Made by a program: the position numbers and the translations under genes. Under the pieces are notes generated by a model. That model made no database searches and had not been told where the DNA came from. It saw only the letters and a list, made by a program, of their open reading frames with translations. A stretch of DNA of 64,000 nucleotides from Symsagittifera roscoffensis (Eukaryota; Xenacoelomorpha; Acoela; Convolutidae): positions 77,811,200-77,875,199 of the forward strand of contig NC_087062.1 of the NCBI RefSeq assembly GCF_963678635.1, in the 5' to 3' direction. Shown piece after piece: positions 52,261 through 63,410 of this stretch (the stretch's first letter is position 1; the number at the start of each line of letters is the position of its first letter).

Positions 52261-54680
52261 TTTTTTTTCATTTGGATAAGGTTTATTTAGCTGACATACT
52301 ATACAATCATTGCATAGTACTTTTATCCAAATTGGTGCATTTGGGAAATAAAAATTTTGTATGAAATTTGAATATGTTTTCTCTGATCCAGAGTGTCCTT
52401 TAATGTTTTGTGTATGTGAAATATTAAAAGCTATTAGAATCATACTTAAAGGGAGACAGGGAACTGTAGAATCATTTAATTGATATTCTAGAAGGTCTGT
52501 GTTTTCATTAATTGTTGTATGATTAAATTTTCGGAAATATCGGAGGAGTGTTTTATTTCCTAAAATTGTTGTATCTGCTTTTACGGGCTTAGTTTTGTAT
52601 TTGTGCCACGATTTTAGTTGTCTAATTACTGGGTCAAGATTTTGATACTGTTTCAAGGTATGAATTGTAATTTTATCTGTTGGGGGGAGAAAAATGTTTT
52701 CAATTTCTAATTTAGATAAAGGAATTGTGTCAAGTGGGTCATGGAGGTCAAAAACTTGATTTAATGTGTATTTTGAATCATTTGTTTGTGGTCCTGATAA
52801 ATTTATTTTATCAGTCAAATTTTCTTTTTCAATTAACGGAAAAAGGTCTTTTTTATGCGAGTGGTGTTTTATTCGCTTTTGTTGGGTGTTATTTTTTATC
52901 CATTGTGAGTATGGAATTGGTTTGAAAGTTGATGTTCCAAGTAGATCAACTTCGTAGTGGTTATTTTGGCAATCTAAGTAAAGCGGGAAATGTTGGAAGT
53001 TATTTATCTGTGATTGTTCAATGTCAGTTTTTACTGCATATTTGCATTCTAGTCGAGGTGATGTTTCGTTTTCTGCCAGGTAAAATTTTATATTTTTGGG
53101 TATTTCAACTGTAGTTTTTCGTGTAATTAATTCAAGTGGTGTATTTCGACTTAATGTATCTGGTAATGCAAGATTCTTTCCTGCTGTCCAGACTATATGT
53201 AAGTTTGGAAATTTCATTAGAATTAATTGAAATCTATAAACTCGGTGATTTGGATTTGACTTCTGTGTAAAGAGAAAAATGATTGGTTTATGATCTGTGA
53301 ATAGAACTGTTGGATGTTTTGATCCAAGTATCAGAAATTCATATTCTGTAAGCGTATAAATTATAGCTGTACATTCTCTCATTAGAGTTGAGAGTCGTAG
53401 CTCTGCTTGAGTGAATAATCGGTAATTTGCTGATATAAGGTTCATTTTATTTGTACCATTGTGTGATTGTAGTAATGCTGCGCCGATGCCAAAATTTGAA
53501 GCATCGCACATTGCATAGAATGGTTGATTTGGATCTGGAATTGTATTTGAAATTTGTTCAGGTAGAAGTTTTTTAATTTCTTCAAATCGTGTTTGATGTT
53601 CAGTATTCCATTCAAAATTATTTTGTTGTCTGAGGATATTATAGAATGGTCTTAAATATAAATGCATTTTATAAACGTATTTGCTTAAGAAATTTAACAT
53701 TCCAAGGAATTCTTGGATTTTCTTTTTGTTTGTTGGTGGTTGAAGTTTTTGAATAGCATCAATGCGTGATTTTAATGGAGTGATTGTCTTTCTCTCTATA
53801 TTATGTCCTAAAAATTTAACTCGTGTTAGAAAGAAGTGTGATTTATTGGGGGCGGCCTTCAGATTTTCATTCTGAAGTATTTTATGATAGTGTTCTAAAA
53901 CTATAAACATTTCTTCTTTTGTCTGTGATTGCATAAAAACACCGTCTAAATAGGTGATTGCGTTTTTCTTAAGTATTAGTGGTCTAAAAATTTTGCTCAT
54001 AAAAGCTGAAAATGCTGCTGGTCCTATGGATATTCCATAGAATAGGCGGTTGAATTCATATTGTTGATTTCCAATAACAAATTGTATTAAACGTCGTGAT
54101 TGTTCATCTAATGGCATTTGATTGTATGCACTATTCATATCTGCGGTTGTAAAATATTTTCCGTTTTTTTTTGTTAAAATAACTTGGATTGGTTCAATAG
54201 GCCAATTGCATTTTGATTCGTCTATTAATGAATTGAGATATCTAGCGTCTAAAACTTTTTTTAAAGATTCTCCTTTTGCTAGGATGATAACAGGGTTAAT
54301 AAATGTGTTACCTTTTGGTTGTTCTTCTTTGTTTACCGGTAAGATAATTTTGTATTGTTCTAAAATATCGAGTAATCTATTTACTTTGTCGTGTAAATGA
54401 ATTGGTACTTTACTTGCTCTTTGTTTTCTGAAAACTGCGTCGGGTTTTAACGGGAGATGTAGTGATGAACTGATTTTTCCCAGATCAAATTTTGATGTTG
54501 CATAGACTGATGAATATTTTATTAGCTGTTTGGCTAATTTGTCAAATTCGTCTTTTGTGATTTGTGAATGTTGGAAGTTAAACATTGTTAAAAACTTCTG
54601 TTGATCTTCTGTATAGTTGGTTATATTGAATTTAGGTTTGAAATATGGGGTTTTTGTGAAATAGTCTGTATTTTTTTTTC
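52258..54680 (-). pseudogene. Outer element reverse transcriptase-RNase H, with YLDG in place of YxDD
   Basis: Seen: a 775-codon frame (54585-52258), open upstream to about 54680 where an A9 run shifts the frame. RT blocks: VLDARYLNSLI, TTADMNSAYNQMPL, GISIGPAAFSAFM, then YLDG where Ty3/Gypsy RTs have Y-x-D-D (Gly codon at 53941-53943). RNase H: FYAMCDASNFGIGAALLQ, later RECTAIIYTL and LPDTLSRN. The end holds part of the integrase zinc domain. The missing second Asp makes this RT copy inactive by family knowledge. Related pol sequences occur widely in invertebrate Gypsy elements. Confidence 0.85.
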
Positions 54681-55800
54681 ATTACTTATTATATTATTTA
54701 TGGATAGTTCTTCGTTAAGAATTGTGGATTGACAAATATCTAATAATTGTAGTATATTATTTACGCGATATGCTTGTTCATGTACGGGTGATATAGTAGC
54801 GTTTGTTTCGCAATATCCTAAAAGTCCTCAGGGTAATGTAACTTGATTCGGTGTATTGTTATATACATGTAACAAAATGATGTCTGAATTCGTATTTTTC
54901 AAATTTTTTATAGATGAAATCGTGATTTTGAAAAACTTATGGATAGGTTTAAATTCAAAGTCTGACATAAAGAGTTGTTGTTTATTTTGACTTTTATCAT
55001 ATTGGTGAACTTGTTTGATTGAAAAGTTATATATATTTCCTGATAGTGGTTTCAGGTGTTTCCGTTGTTGGTTATAAATTGGATAAAATTTTGAAAAGAA
55101 TGGTGGTTGTTTATTTAATCTTTGAAAAAATGTTAGAGCTGTATTTTTTGTTTTTGTGTACTTATCTTTGATTAGTATTTTACTGATCAAGATGTTGATT
55201 GTTGGTATATATTTCGAGATAAATGGTATGCCAATGATATTGTGTTTAATATCAGTGATATGAAATATTTGTTTAAATGGTTTGTTTAGAATTTTATTTT
55301 GCTCCATTGTTCGTGTGGGGAGGAGGAATAATTGAACTTTTCCATAATTTACTAATGTTGATCGTTGTGCTGTTGCTAGTTTACTAAAGGGTTGCAAGAG
55401 GCGTTAATTTTGTGTGTAATGTTTTGATTTCATTCCATGTGGGAATGTTAATTATGTTTGATTCTGCTCCTGAATCAATTAAAAAATCAATTTCAAGATC
55501 TGGTGGTTGAAATTCTTTGTTTCTTGGACTTTCTAAAAGAAATGGTATTGTCCAAATTTTTTCTTTGGGTTGTTCTTTTTGTACATTTTGGTAAATATGA
55601 TTTGTATTTAAGCATTTTGTTTTGTCATTTTCATTGGATTTATTTACGGTGTTGATTTTGTTTACTTCTTGTGCAGTTTGTGTAGTATTGATGGGTTCAA
55701 TATAATAATTGTGAAGGAGTTGCAATTGATTTTCACATATATGTGATGTAAAAGGTTTTTCATATATAATAGGTTCGTATTTGTTTTCAACTGTTATCAT
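54681..55800 (-). pseudogene. Outer element aspartic protease region, broken
   Basis: Seen: an ATG at 55800, then IDFLIDSGAESNII, a D-S-G type retropepsin active site, near 55470. A frameshift near 55390 moves to a frame that reads NIIGIPFI (the flap-end motif) and stays open to 54828, where a TGA interrupts. Coding then continues to the A9 run at about 54675. Known: retropepsin cleaves the Gag-Pol precursor. DSG is the less common form of DTG. Confidence 0.7.
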
Positions 55801-55926
55801 ATTTATGGAGATAGTGTTTTCTGTATCACTTTCTGTGTCTGATGATCCACAGTTTATTTGATTTAGTTGTAGTTCGTTATTTCCTGTGTCATCAATACCT
55901 GGGGGGTCTGATGTTGTTTCTTCATT

Positions 55927-57363
55927 TTATTGTACTTGATTGATATGTCTTTGATGTTTGGGTGTACTACTTCTGTAGCGATGTTTAGAATTATTATAAT
56001 GGTTATTATTTCTATGTGGTGATTGAGAATAATTTCTATATCGATTATTATAACTTGAATTTCGATTTTGTGGATTATTTCGTGATCTGTTTTGATAATT
56101 GTCGTTTGATCTGTGATAGTTCGATCTGTTATATGAGTTATTTCTTGATTGATTGTTCGGGTAATTTTGATTTCGATTGTTCGAATAACTTCTGTTTCGA
56201 TTATTTGAATAGTTTCTATTTCTGTTATATGATGAGTTTCGTGATTGATTATTGGAATAATTTTTATTTCTTGAATTTGATTGGGAATTGGATCTAGAAA
56301 CGAATTGTGTTGCATTTGAATTTGATCTCGTATAGTTATTTCGACTATTTGAGCGATTATAATGGTTTTGTGAAGAATTTTGTGTATTTCTTCGTTCTGG
56401 TGATCTTCCTCTATAACTTGAGTTATATGGTGATCGATTCCTTGTGTAATTAGTGTTGTTTGGAAGTGGTTTTCCTGAACTGTTGTTACTATATACATTT
56501 TTGTTTGGTAGATTTTGATCTTTTTTCATATATTGATAGAATGATTTGTTTGGTTCTTTATACTTTTGAGGTTTGTTCTGGTTATCTTGTTGTTTTTGTC
56601 TCCATTCAGAAATACTATGTCCATATCGTCGGCAATAATTACACCATTTTTTGAAAGATGGTTTGCCTTCAAAATTTGGGTGTTTTTCGTAAATATTTAG
56701 TGTTTCAGTGATTTTTTCAACTAGGTCTGTATCTGATTCCTGTATGTTATTGATATGTGTAGTGTTTGTTTCGATTCGATTAACATATTGTAGTTTTAGA
56801 TTTTCTGTTTCTTCAAGTTTCATTGTGATTTCCGCTTGCTCTATTTGGTCTACTAGTTTTCGAAAATCTAAATCTGGCTCTCGAATGGAAGAAGGATGAG
56901 ATGCTCTCTTTTTTATTGCTATTTTCGTTAATTGAGGTGTTAAAGTCATCATTAAAGTTTCTGTCATTTTTGTGTTTTAATAGTCATGTGTATTAAGTGA
57001 ATATGCTTTTCGAACTAGTGTTTCGATACGTACTGCTAATTGTTTGATGGTTTCATTTGGTAATCTGCGAATTTCATTACATAAAACTCTTTGGTGTTGT
57101 TTATTTCTTTCGGAGTCAAACATTTTTGAAAATTCTTGTGTAAATCTTTTCCTGTCTATTTTTATTTCTATAGGTAGAACTGAAAACCAATTTTGAGCTG
57201 CGCCATCCAAAGTTGTTTGTATCAACGCTGTGCGTCGATGTATCCAATTCTGATGTAGTGGTGTATTAATTGGTTCAGGTCCTATATTTAAAATTAAATT
57301 TGCTGTTACTGCATTTAAATAATCTTCTACAGAATATTCAGGGTCTGTTCCGGTGAATACCAT
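55927..57363 (-). pseudogene. Outer element gag: capsid and nucleocapsid with one stop
   Basis: Seen: an ATG at 57363 overlaps the upstream stop as TAATG. The first 128 codons have Gag features (AAQNWFSVLP, FTQEFSKMFD, LPNETIKQLAVRIE). One TAA at about 56977 then interrupts the same frame, which continues to 55927. The second part has a knuckle reading CNYCRRYGHSISEW: its last zinc ligand is Trp instead of Cys. A long Arg/Ser/Asn/Tyr-rich repeat follows (about 200 residues), suited to RNA binding. The TAA could be a readthrough stop or a mutation; the Trp points to decay. Confidence 0.7.
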
Positions 57364-59179
57364 TAAGGTTTATTTGATGTTATTGATGATCCACCCATAA
57401 GGTATGGATTCATTGACATCTGTAGTGATTCTGCGGCATTTGGCATTTGTGAAAAATTTGAAAGTTGATTTTTTGTTATTTCGTGTTGTTCAAGGTAATA
57501 TGGGAGTGGTATTTCATTTTGCTTTTGAGTTGGTTGATACAAGTGCATAATCATTGGGTTTTGTGGTTGAATTGGTTGAAAAGATTGTTTATTAGTTGGA
57601 TTTTGTATTTGTATTGGTTGTTGATTTTGTATTTTGTGTATCTGTTGGATTTGGAGAAAAAATTCTATTATATGTATAAGGTTTTTGCGCTCCTTGTCCG
57701 CAATATTCTTGGGTATACGGTGCAAAATTATCTGGTTGTAAATAAGCATCATCAGATGATAAGTAATCCGTATGATGAGGTGCTTGCTTTTTATTTTTAT
57801 TTTGTTGAAAGAATGGGTAATTTTCACAACGATCCTGTGGAGGATGTGAATTAGTTCGAAAACTTACTGAGTTGGTTGTTGTCATTGGGTTATCCCAATA
57901 GTGAGAACATACATGATTATTAAAAGTTTTTCGTGGGGGATAATTTGTTTTTGACGAATGTGCATAATTATAATTGTGTTCTGCAAAAGTGTTTCTTGTG
58001 AACGTTCTTCGTGTTTTTGACGGTACTGTCAAAGGTCTATATGTTTGGTGATCCATATGTGAATATTTTGGAGCAACCGAAGGTTTAACGGTTGATTGTA
58101 AGGTTACTTGTGCCAGTGAAGTGTTTGTATTTTTTGGTGTTGTTAAATTTGGATGTATCGGTGAAATAGTTTGTTGTGTAGTTGTTGTTGTTTGGACGAT
58201 TTCTTCATTTATGAAGTGTGATGGTGTTTGGATATCTTGTTGTGTAAGATTCCTAGTTCCATTAAGGTTTTCATTGTGTATGACGGTCGAATTTAAACTG
58301 TTATTTCGCGTATCAGGTAAAAATGTATTGTAGTTTAATGGTGTTGCATCAATGGTCAGTGGTACTACTTTCACATAATCTCTTTGATAAGATATTGTAC
58401 TTATTGCTTGACTTGAGATTGATTGTGGGATATTTATAAATGCAGGATGAGGCTATTCAGGGTCCCAAACGTAGTCTGACTGTTCTTTGATGGCAGTATC
58501 ATCATTTGGATTTTGAGGTCTGAAAATTTTTCTTGCTTGTGAAATTAAGTCTATATTATGTGTGAAATAATCTATTATAAACCATGCCAAAATTTTTTGT
58601 AAGTCATGTTTTGTGTGTCGTGAAACCTCGTCTTTAGTGAAATTTTCTTTGATTATATGTAGAAAAGTTGAAAATAATGTGATTTCATGTCGTACTTTTG
58701 TATGTTTGGATAATTCAGTTGGTGAGATACTTTGAAGTTCTGTTTTTTTCTAATATTGAAATATAGCTATATATTATTGCAAAGACTTCGTTAGTAAATA
58801 TGGAGTTTGCTCTTTGTGAGTTATGATATTGTATGCTTTTAATCTATTCTAAGATTACTTTTGAAAATTCTAATTCAAGATCGTCTGTTTGAATTACATA
58901 TTTACGGTGATTCGGATTTGGTGAGCTGAATTCTATGGTGTAGATTCCGTATTGTTGTGTTAAATTACATATATTTTTCAGATAATGTTCAATAATTTGT
59001 CTTTTGAATTTTACATCTGGGAATTTTGCTTTGCATGGGCTGATTCCGGGTTCAAACAAATTTAGGAGTAAATTCTTGCAAAAGTCATGCTGCCCTCTAT
59101 TATCGGGTGCATCTATGAGGAAGGGGTAAACCTCTTCGTCATCTGGACTATCGTCACTTTGAGTATGGCTGTGGTTCAT
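57361..59179 (-). pseudogene. Outer element ORF B, upstream of gag, broken
   Basis: Seen: an ATG at 59179 overlaps the ORF A stop. 111 codons to a TAG at 58844; the same frame continues to an A7 run (about 58745) where it shifts; then a TAG near 58455; then a Pro/Thr/Asn-rich part (58374-57592) and a last frameshift (about 57600-57660) leading to a Gln/Pro-rich end that stops at 57363. Total about 600 codons. I recognise no family. Its place before the capsid-like ORF suggests an N-terminal Gag portion or a separate structural protein. Confidence 0.45.
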
Positions 59180-59622
59180 TTTTTTAGTTTAATGACTGTT
59201 AATATATAACTATCGATGTGTCTAATTGGTTGATTCCAATTATACAAGTGTACTGGTTTGCATTTATATTGCTTTTTTATTCTTCTTTTTCCTCTTTTTG
59301 ATGAATTTGAAGTTGTTTCTGAGTCGGAAAAATATAGTTGATCGTGAATGGGACAATTTTTATCAATCGATTCTTTTAATTTATAGAGTTCATCTAAATT
59401 GCTGGCTTCTGATTCTGAAAATGAGTTTCTATTTTTTGAAAATCTTTTTCGTGTAATTTGTCTTTGTTTGTTTATTATTTTTCTTTTTATTGTTAGTCGT
59501 TTTGTTCTAATATATCCAACTGTTTGTGTATGAGGTGTGATTACAAGATCGTATTTTTTGTTATCTATTTCACAATTGTGTAAAACGATTGTTTGTTTAT
59601 TTCCTAGATTTTTGAATGACAT
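59176..59622 (-). CDS. Outer element ORF A, 148-aa basic protein
   Basis: Seen: open from ATG 59622 to TGA 59176, Lys/Arg-rich with a Ser/Glu patch in the middle (SESEASNLDEL, DSETTSNSSKRGKRR). No family recognised. It ends CTAAAAAAATGA: the TGA overlaps the next ATG, and A-AAA-AAA is a classical slippery heptamer in the right phase. First ORF after the leader. Confidence 0.5.
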   Translation of the reverse strand: MSFKNLGNKQTIVLHNCEIDNKKYDLVITPHTQTVGYIRTKRLTIKRKIINKQRQITRKRFSKNRNSFSESEASNLDELYKLKESIDKNCPIHDQLYFSDSETTSNSSKRGKRRIKKQYKCKPVHLYNWNQPIRHIDSYILTVIKLKK

Positions 59623-60880
59623 AAGGTTTAAGATGAGGGATGCAAAAAAATGTTAGATGATGTCTACTTTCTTAAACTGTTAGTCCTTACGATTTTTTGG
59701 TTAGCTTAACCTGGGTCTATTTGATCAGGGTTGGAGAGAAAAGTATATCGATTCCGAAGAATGATTTTTTACTTTCTTGTGGCTAGTATAAGCTAGGGTG
59801 TTAACTTACTTAATCTTACGTAGGGGTAGTGATTGTGTTCAAGGGTTGGAGAATAGTAAATCGATCCACAAGGTTCAGGTATAATTAGAACGCCCTAGAA
59901 GTAGTTCGTTAGATACTATTTTAAACTTACTAAGTCTAAGATTTATCCTGGGTCTGGTAAGAGGAGGGTTCAAGTGAAGGATGAATAACCGAAGTTCTTC
60001 ACTGTTTATCCTAATTTGAATGGTTAGTTTTGTTGAAAAATTTGGGTTTTTTGTCTTGGGTTTTTTGGAAGGGTTGGTTAGTGAATCGACGTTTGAGGTC
60101 GTTATAAAGTTGCTAAGTGGGTGGGGGAGAACAAAATTGTTTTTTTTTGATCCAAGGATAGGCCTTGATGATCAGGTTTTTGAATTTAGTGAAATAGAAA
60201 ATTAATTAAGATCCGAGGATAAGCCTTGATGATCTGATTTTAAAATTAAATGAATTTAAGTTTAAAATGGTTTAAATTTATTTAAGAAAAAAATTTATTT
60301 TTTTAATGGTATTAGTGAGCTTATGATTGCTGTTATGTTTAGGTGATGAAGCTGGGACAACAGATGATTTTATGATTACTAACAATTTATTGTCATGCTA
60401 CTAATTTTTGTTTTGATTTTCAATAAATATTTTTCAAACATGTTTTATATAAGACTGCAGAATTTAAGAAAACGATCTGGGATCTTTTTATCAATCGTTA
60501 TTGTATACTAATAATTTTGTTTAGCGCCTGAAATGATTATGAAGAATGACTTCAAGATTTTATGTTTGCAAATGAAAATCTAAATTCATTGCTAATAAGA
60601 TTCTAAATATAAAAGTTTGTGTTGGCTTTTGCCGTACAATCATATAATTTTATGGTAAGTTTCTAATTTGTCGTATGTCGTCTCTTGTTTGAGTTCTTCT
60701 TACGATTCCGGGTAGTTCTGTTATCGTTCGGAATATCGGCTCTGATCTATTGAGTCGTAGAGACATTTCGATTAAATTATCATCGTATAACATTTTTTAA
60801 ATGTTTTGTCTAAATTCTAATCTATTTTTGGTTAAATCTAAGCTATTAAGGTCTTATTCGAGACTTATGGTCGCACCAGA
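59623..60880 (-). other. Outer element leader with primer-site candidate
   Basis: On the element strand the LTR is followed by TC and then TGGTGCGACC (60878-60869), a TGG-starting primer-site candidate whose tRNA I cannot name. A short repeat, GATCC(A/G)AGGATA(G/A)GCCTTGATGATC, occurs near 60149 and 60210. GGGTTGGAGA-type phrases recur near 59728 and 59844. No coding seen. Confidence 0.5.
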
Positions 60881-61290
60881 TGAGTTATTCCCGATGTGGT
60901 TAACTCATAGAGTAATTTCGGATAGGGTACACCGTCTGCTCGTCACGCTATCTTATTTTCGGCCGGATAGGTTCGTGCAACTTCTTAGTCTAATACCAAT
61001 CCTAATCTTACTCTTATACTTTCTAGTCTCAGGGTGTTTAACTAATCTCTGCTAGGCTCAATAGATCTAGAGTATACTGGTTTATTGCGGCTGCTGAAGT
61101 TCTCTTGGAGAGACAACTAATTTCTAAGTTAAATTCAAATCTCTCTGGTGCTGAAATTACAAGTAATTTCAGCACTTACAAATAAGTGGGTTGTTAGTTA
61201 GATGGATCATGATTGGTTAATATTAAATACTTTACAGTGGTAAAATATCTAATTTATCCAATCATAAAATATAGTTTAGATCAGGTTCCA
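60881..61290 (-). repeat. Outer element 5' LTR
   Basis: 410 bp, TG...CA, five differences from 19366-19775. Contains the GTGCTGAAATTAC palindrome (61148-61175) and an AATAAA on the element strand near 61081-61086. It would drive transcription leftward. Confidence 0.9.
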
Positions 61291-61314
61291 GGATCTTAAA
61301 ATATTGATTACACA

Positions 61315-61540
61315 CAAGGGCGTATTCTCTCCCCCTCTCCCTTCAGGAATTCGACTCCCAGCCGACCCAAAGGGTCCTCCTTTGTACTGTTTTGAGATAT
61401 CCGTTTTTGACTGACAGACCCTAAAAGTTTCCTTTGTCGCCAATGTATTTTAATTTTGACGGGGAGCGCGCGTCGAAAAAACGCGATTTTTTGGTCAACA
61501 TTTTCCAAAAAGTGCCTTTAAAAACTTTCATTTTATATTG
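61315..61540 (-). mobile_element. Fragment of the hAT-like MITE family, inverted
   Basis: Seen: it begins CAAGGGCGTATTCT (family end CAGGGGCGGATTT), then CCGACCCAAAGGGTCC, TTTGTACT.TTTTGAGA, GACCCTAAAAGTTTCC and GGGGAGCGCGCG: the family order in reverse. The far end is lost. Confidence 0.55.
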
Positions 61541-62269
61541 AATGGTCAGTATTCCAACAAAACTGAACAGCTTTTTTCCTCTTACCTTTTGAAATCAGAC
61601 AACAGGACGTGAACAAAAGATGTTTTAAAAAATATTGAAGCGCAAAATTTGCAAAACACACATTTGCTTGAAAGTAAAATATCAAGCAGTCACAGTCACA
61701 AATGAAAAACTAACATTACTAGCAGATTGAATTGGCTGCTTAAAAGGTCAAAGAACTAACAAAAGAGCTAGGCAAACTAAAAACAGTAGTTTGGCGTTTG
61801 CAAACTATATTTTCTTTCAGCTCAATATTTGATGGAGTTTGACTGTTGCATTTGCAGCTGCGATTCAGTTGAAATGCAGCTCGACCCAAAATAGTGGCTG
61901 CCTTTAGTTGGTAAACTGTCTACGTTGGCTCTTTTTCTTCGAACTACTGCCCATTTTTATTTGCACTTGTGTTTGCGACAACAAAAATACGCCAACAAAA
62001 AAAAATGAAAACTCCGCAAAAGTTTCAGGCAGATACTTTAACCTCACAAAGGTTTCAACTCTAACCACCTCCAAACTTATTTTGGCACTATTATATGATC
62101 ATGGAATATGATAGTTATTATACTATGATTGTTCCGACTTTCGATATGAAAGTAACGGATTATTTGCGCTCGGGGTGGTTTTTTTGTTTCAGACAAATTT
62201 CGACTTTTTAACTAGCCTTTTTTGACGGAATTTTTTTATATCATTCAACAGGTGCTGTTGTCCTGAGCT
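61541..62269. other. Intergenic DNA, nothing recognised
   Basis: AT-rich. A 67-codon open frame (61908-62111, plus) starts with a hydrophobic stretch but shows no family feature. Confidence 0.3.
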
Positions 62270-63410
62270 TATCCAGGTGCTGTTGTCATCGAGAAGATAT
62301 TTTACCTGTGATTGTTTTTCATTAAAAAAATGGGGGTTTCAAGATTGGCATTTTGGCCAATTTGGGACTATTAACGCACGATATATATCGCGCAATTAAC
62401 GCGTAAGCGGAGATTTAATCCGTGTTAGAAATCGTTCCAAATTGGTTGAAGGAAGCTTATTTGCCATAATTGATGTGTTAATAGAAGCGAAATTTATCAC
62501 TTTGTTTTTTATATGTCGTGCGAGGGGATGATTTCCACAAAAAAAACTAAATTTTTTTTTCACAAAATTTTTTCATTTTATTTTCCTTTTTTTACATTTA
62601 ATTTTTTCATGTTATTTTTGACTGTTTCATAGACCTTAAAAGGCAGTCGGAACATTCAGGGCTTTGCCATGATACGAGCAGTCTTGTTGTTGTTCTGAGC
62701 TTGAACTTGAAAAGATATTTCACCTGTAATCATTGTGGGGCAGTACAACAGTGCCGAAGTACAAAAACAGTGCAAAAAAAATGTAGTTCAACAGTGCCGA
62801 AAATGAAAACTTTGTTCAACAGTGCCAAAAAAATAAACAAATTTCAACATATTAAGTGCGGCAATCATAAATAAAACGGCGAACGTTTACAATCTTAAGT
62901 GGCACGTAAAGATTTTGGGAGAGAAAATTTGCAATTTACTCGTTATGCCGCCAAAATAATTATTTAATTTGCAGTTGCAGACATTTTGGTGCCAAAATTG
63001 GAGTGATTTTCTTTGATAATTAGCGTCAGTAATTTCTCGCTCTTTAGAAAGTGCGTTTAGTTTATTTTGAAATTTTCCCGCCTTTTTCGGCACTGTTGTT
63101 CTTCGGCACTTTTGAACGCCCCCGATCGGTATTCGTTAAGTTATTGGGGTTTAAAGATTGGCATTTTGGCCAATTTGGGACAATTAAAGCGCTATATATT
63201 TCGCGCAATTAAGGCGCAATAGATTTCGCTCAATAGATTTATTCCGTTTTAGAAATCTCGTTCCAAATTGGTTGAAGGAAGCTTATTTGCCATAATTGAT
63301 TTGTTACTAGAAGCGAATTACTATTTTTTAAATGTTATTACTGCTGCATAGAACTTAAAAAGCAGTCGGAACGTTCAGATCTTCGCCCTGATACGAGGGG
63401 TCTTGTTATA
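62270..63410 (+). repeat. Two diverged tandem copies of a roughly 420-bp repeat
   Basis: Seen: copy 1 (about 62270-62690) and copy 2 (about 62691-63410, enlarged by a MITE) share in order GAAGATATTTTACCTGT, GATTGGCATTTTGGCC, CGCGCAATTAA, TTGGTTGAAGGAAGC, CCATAATTGAT and CAGTCGGAAC.TTCAG, ending in a GATACGAG hairpin and TCTTGTT. A fragment is at 11745-11800. No coding. Confidence 0.7.
62737..63123. mobile_element. 387-bp MITE with GGGG...CAACAGTGCCGAA inverted ends
   Basis: Seen: the left end GGGGCAGTACAACAGTGCCG and the right end read inward GGGGGCGTTCAAAAGTGCCG match, and a second GTGC block follows 10-15 bp further in on both sides. Comparison with copy 1 of the surrounding repeat shows an empty site: AATCATTGT on the left and GATCGGTAT on the right both align with GATTGTTTT in copy 1, so a decayed 9-bp target duplication. 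Known: 8-9 bp duplications are typical of Merlin and a few other superfamilies. No coding. Confidence 0.65.

Larger units (their letters stand above)
19362..61294 (-). mobile_element. Outer env-bearing Ty3/Gypsy-type LTR element, interrupted by the inner element
   Basis: Seen: LTRs of 410 bp at both ends (TG...CA termini), flanked by GGAT at 19362-19365 and 61291-61294 as a 4-bp target duplication. Genes run right to left: two small ORFs, gag, protease, RT-RNase H, integrase, accessory region, env, accessory ORF. Removing the inner element leaves about 18.9 kb, large for an env-containing Gypsy element. The two LTRs differ at five positions that I can count (about 1.2%), so this copy is older than the inner one. 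Coding parts carry roughly fifteen stops and frameshifts, several in A runs, which may be real decay or sequencing errors. Confidence 0.9.

Noticed and set aside
60840-60880. A tRNA gene next to the outer LTR, because of GGTCTTATTCGAGAC...CACCA
   Set aside because: The stem-loop has a 4-nt loop and the rest of a cloverleaf is absent; it is at most a primer-binding site.
60881-61055. Hydrophobic plus-strand frames over the outer LTRs (also at 19343-19540)
   Set aside because: They are antisense to the element, and LTR sequence explains their recurrence.
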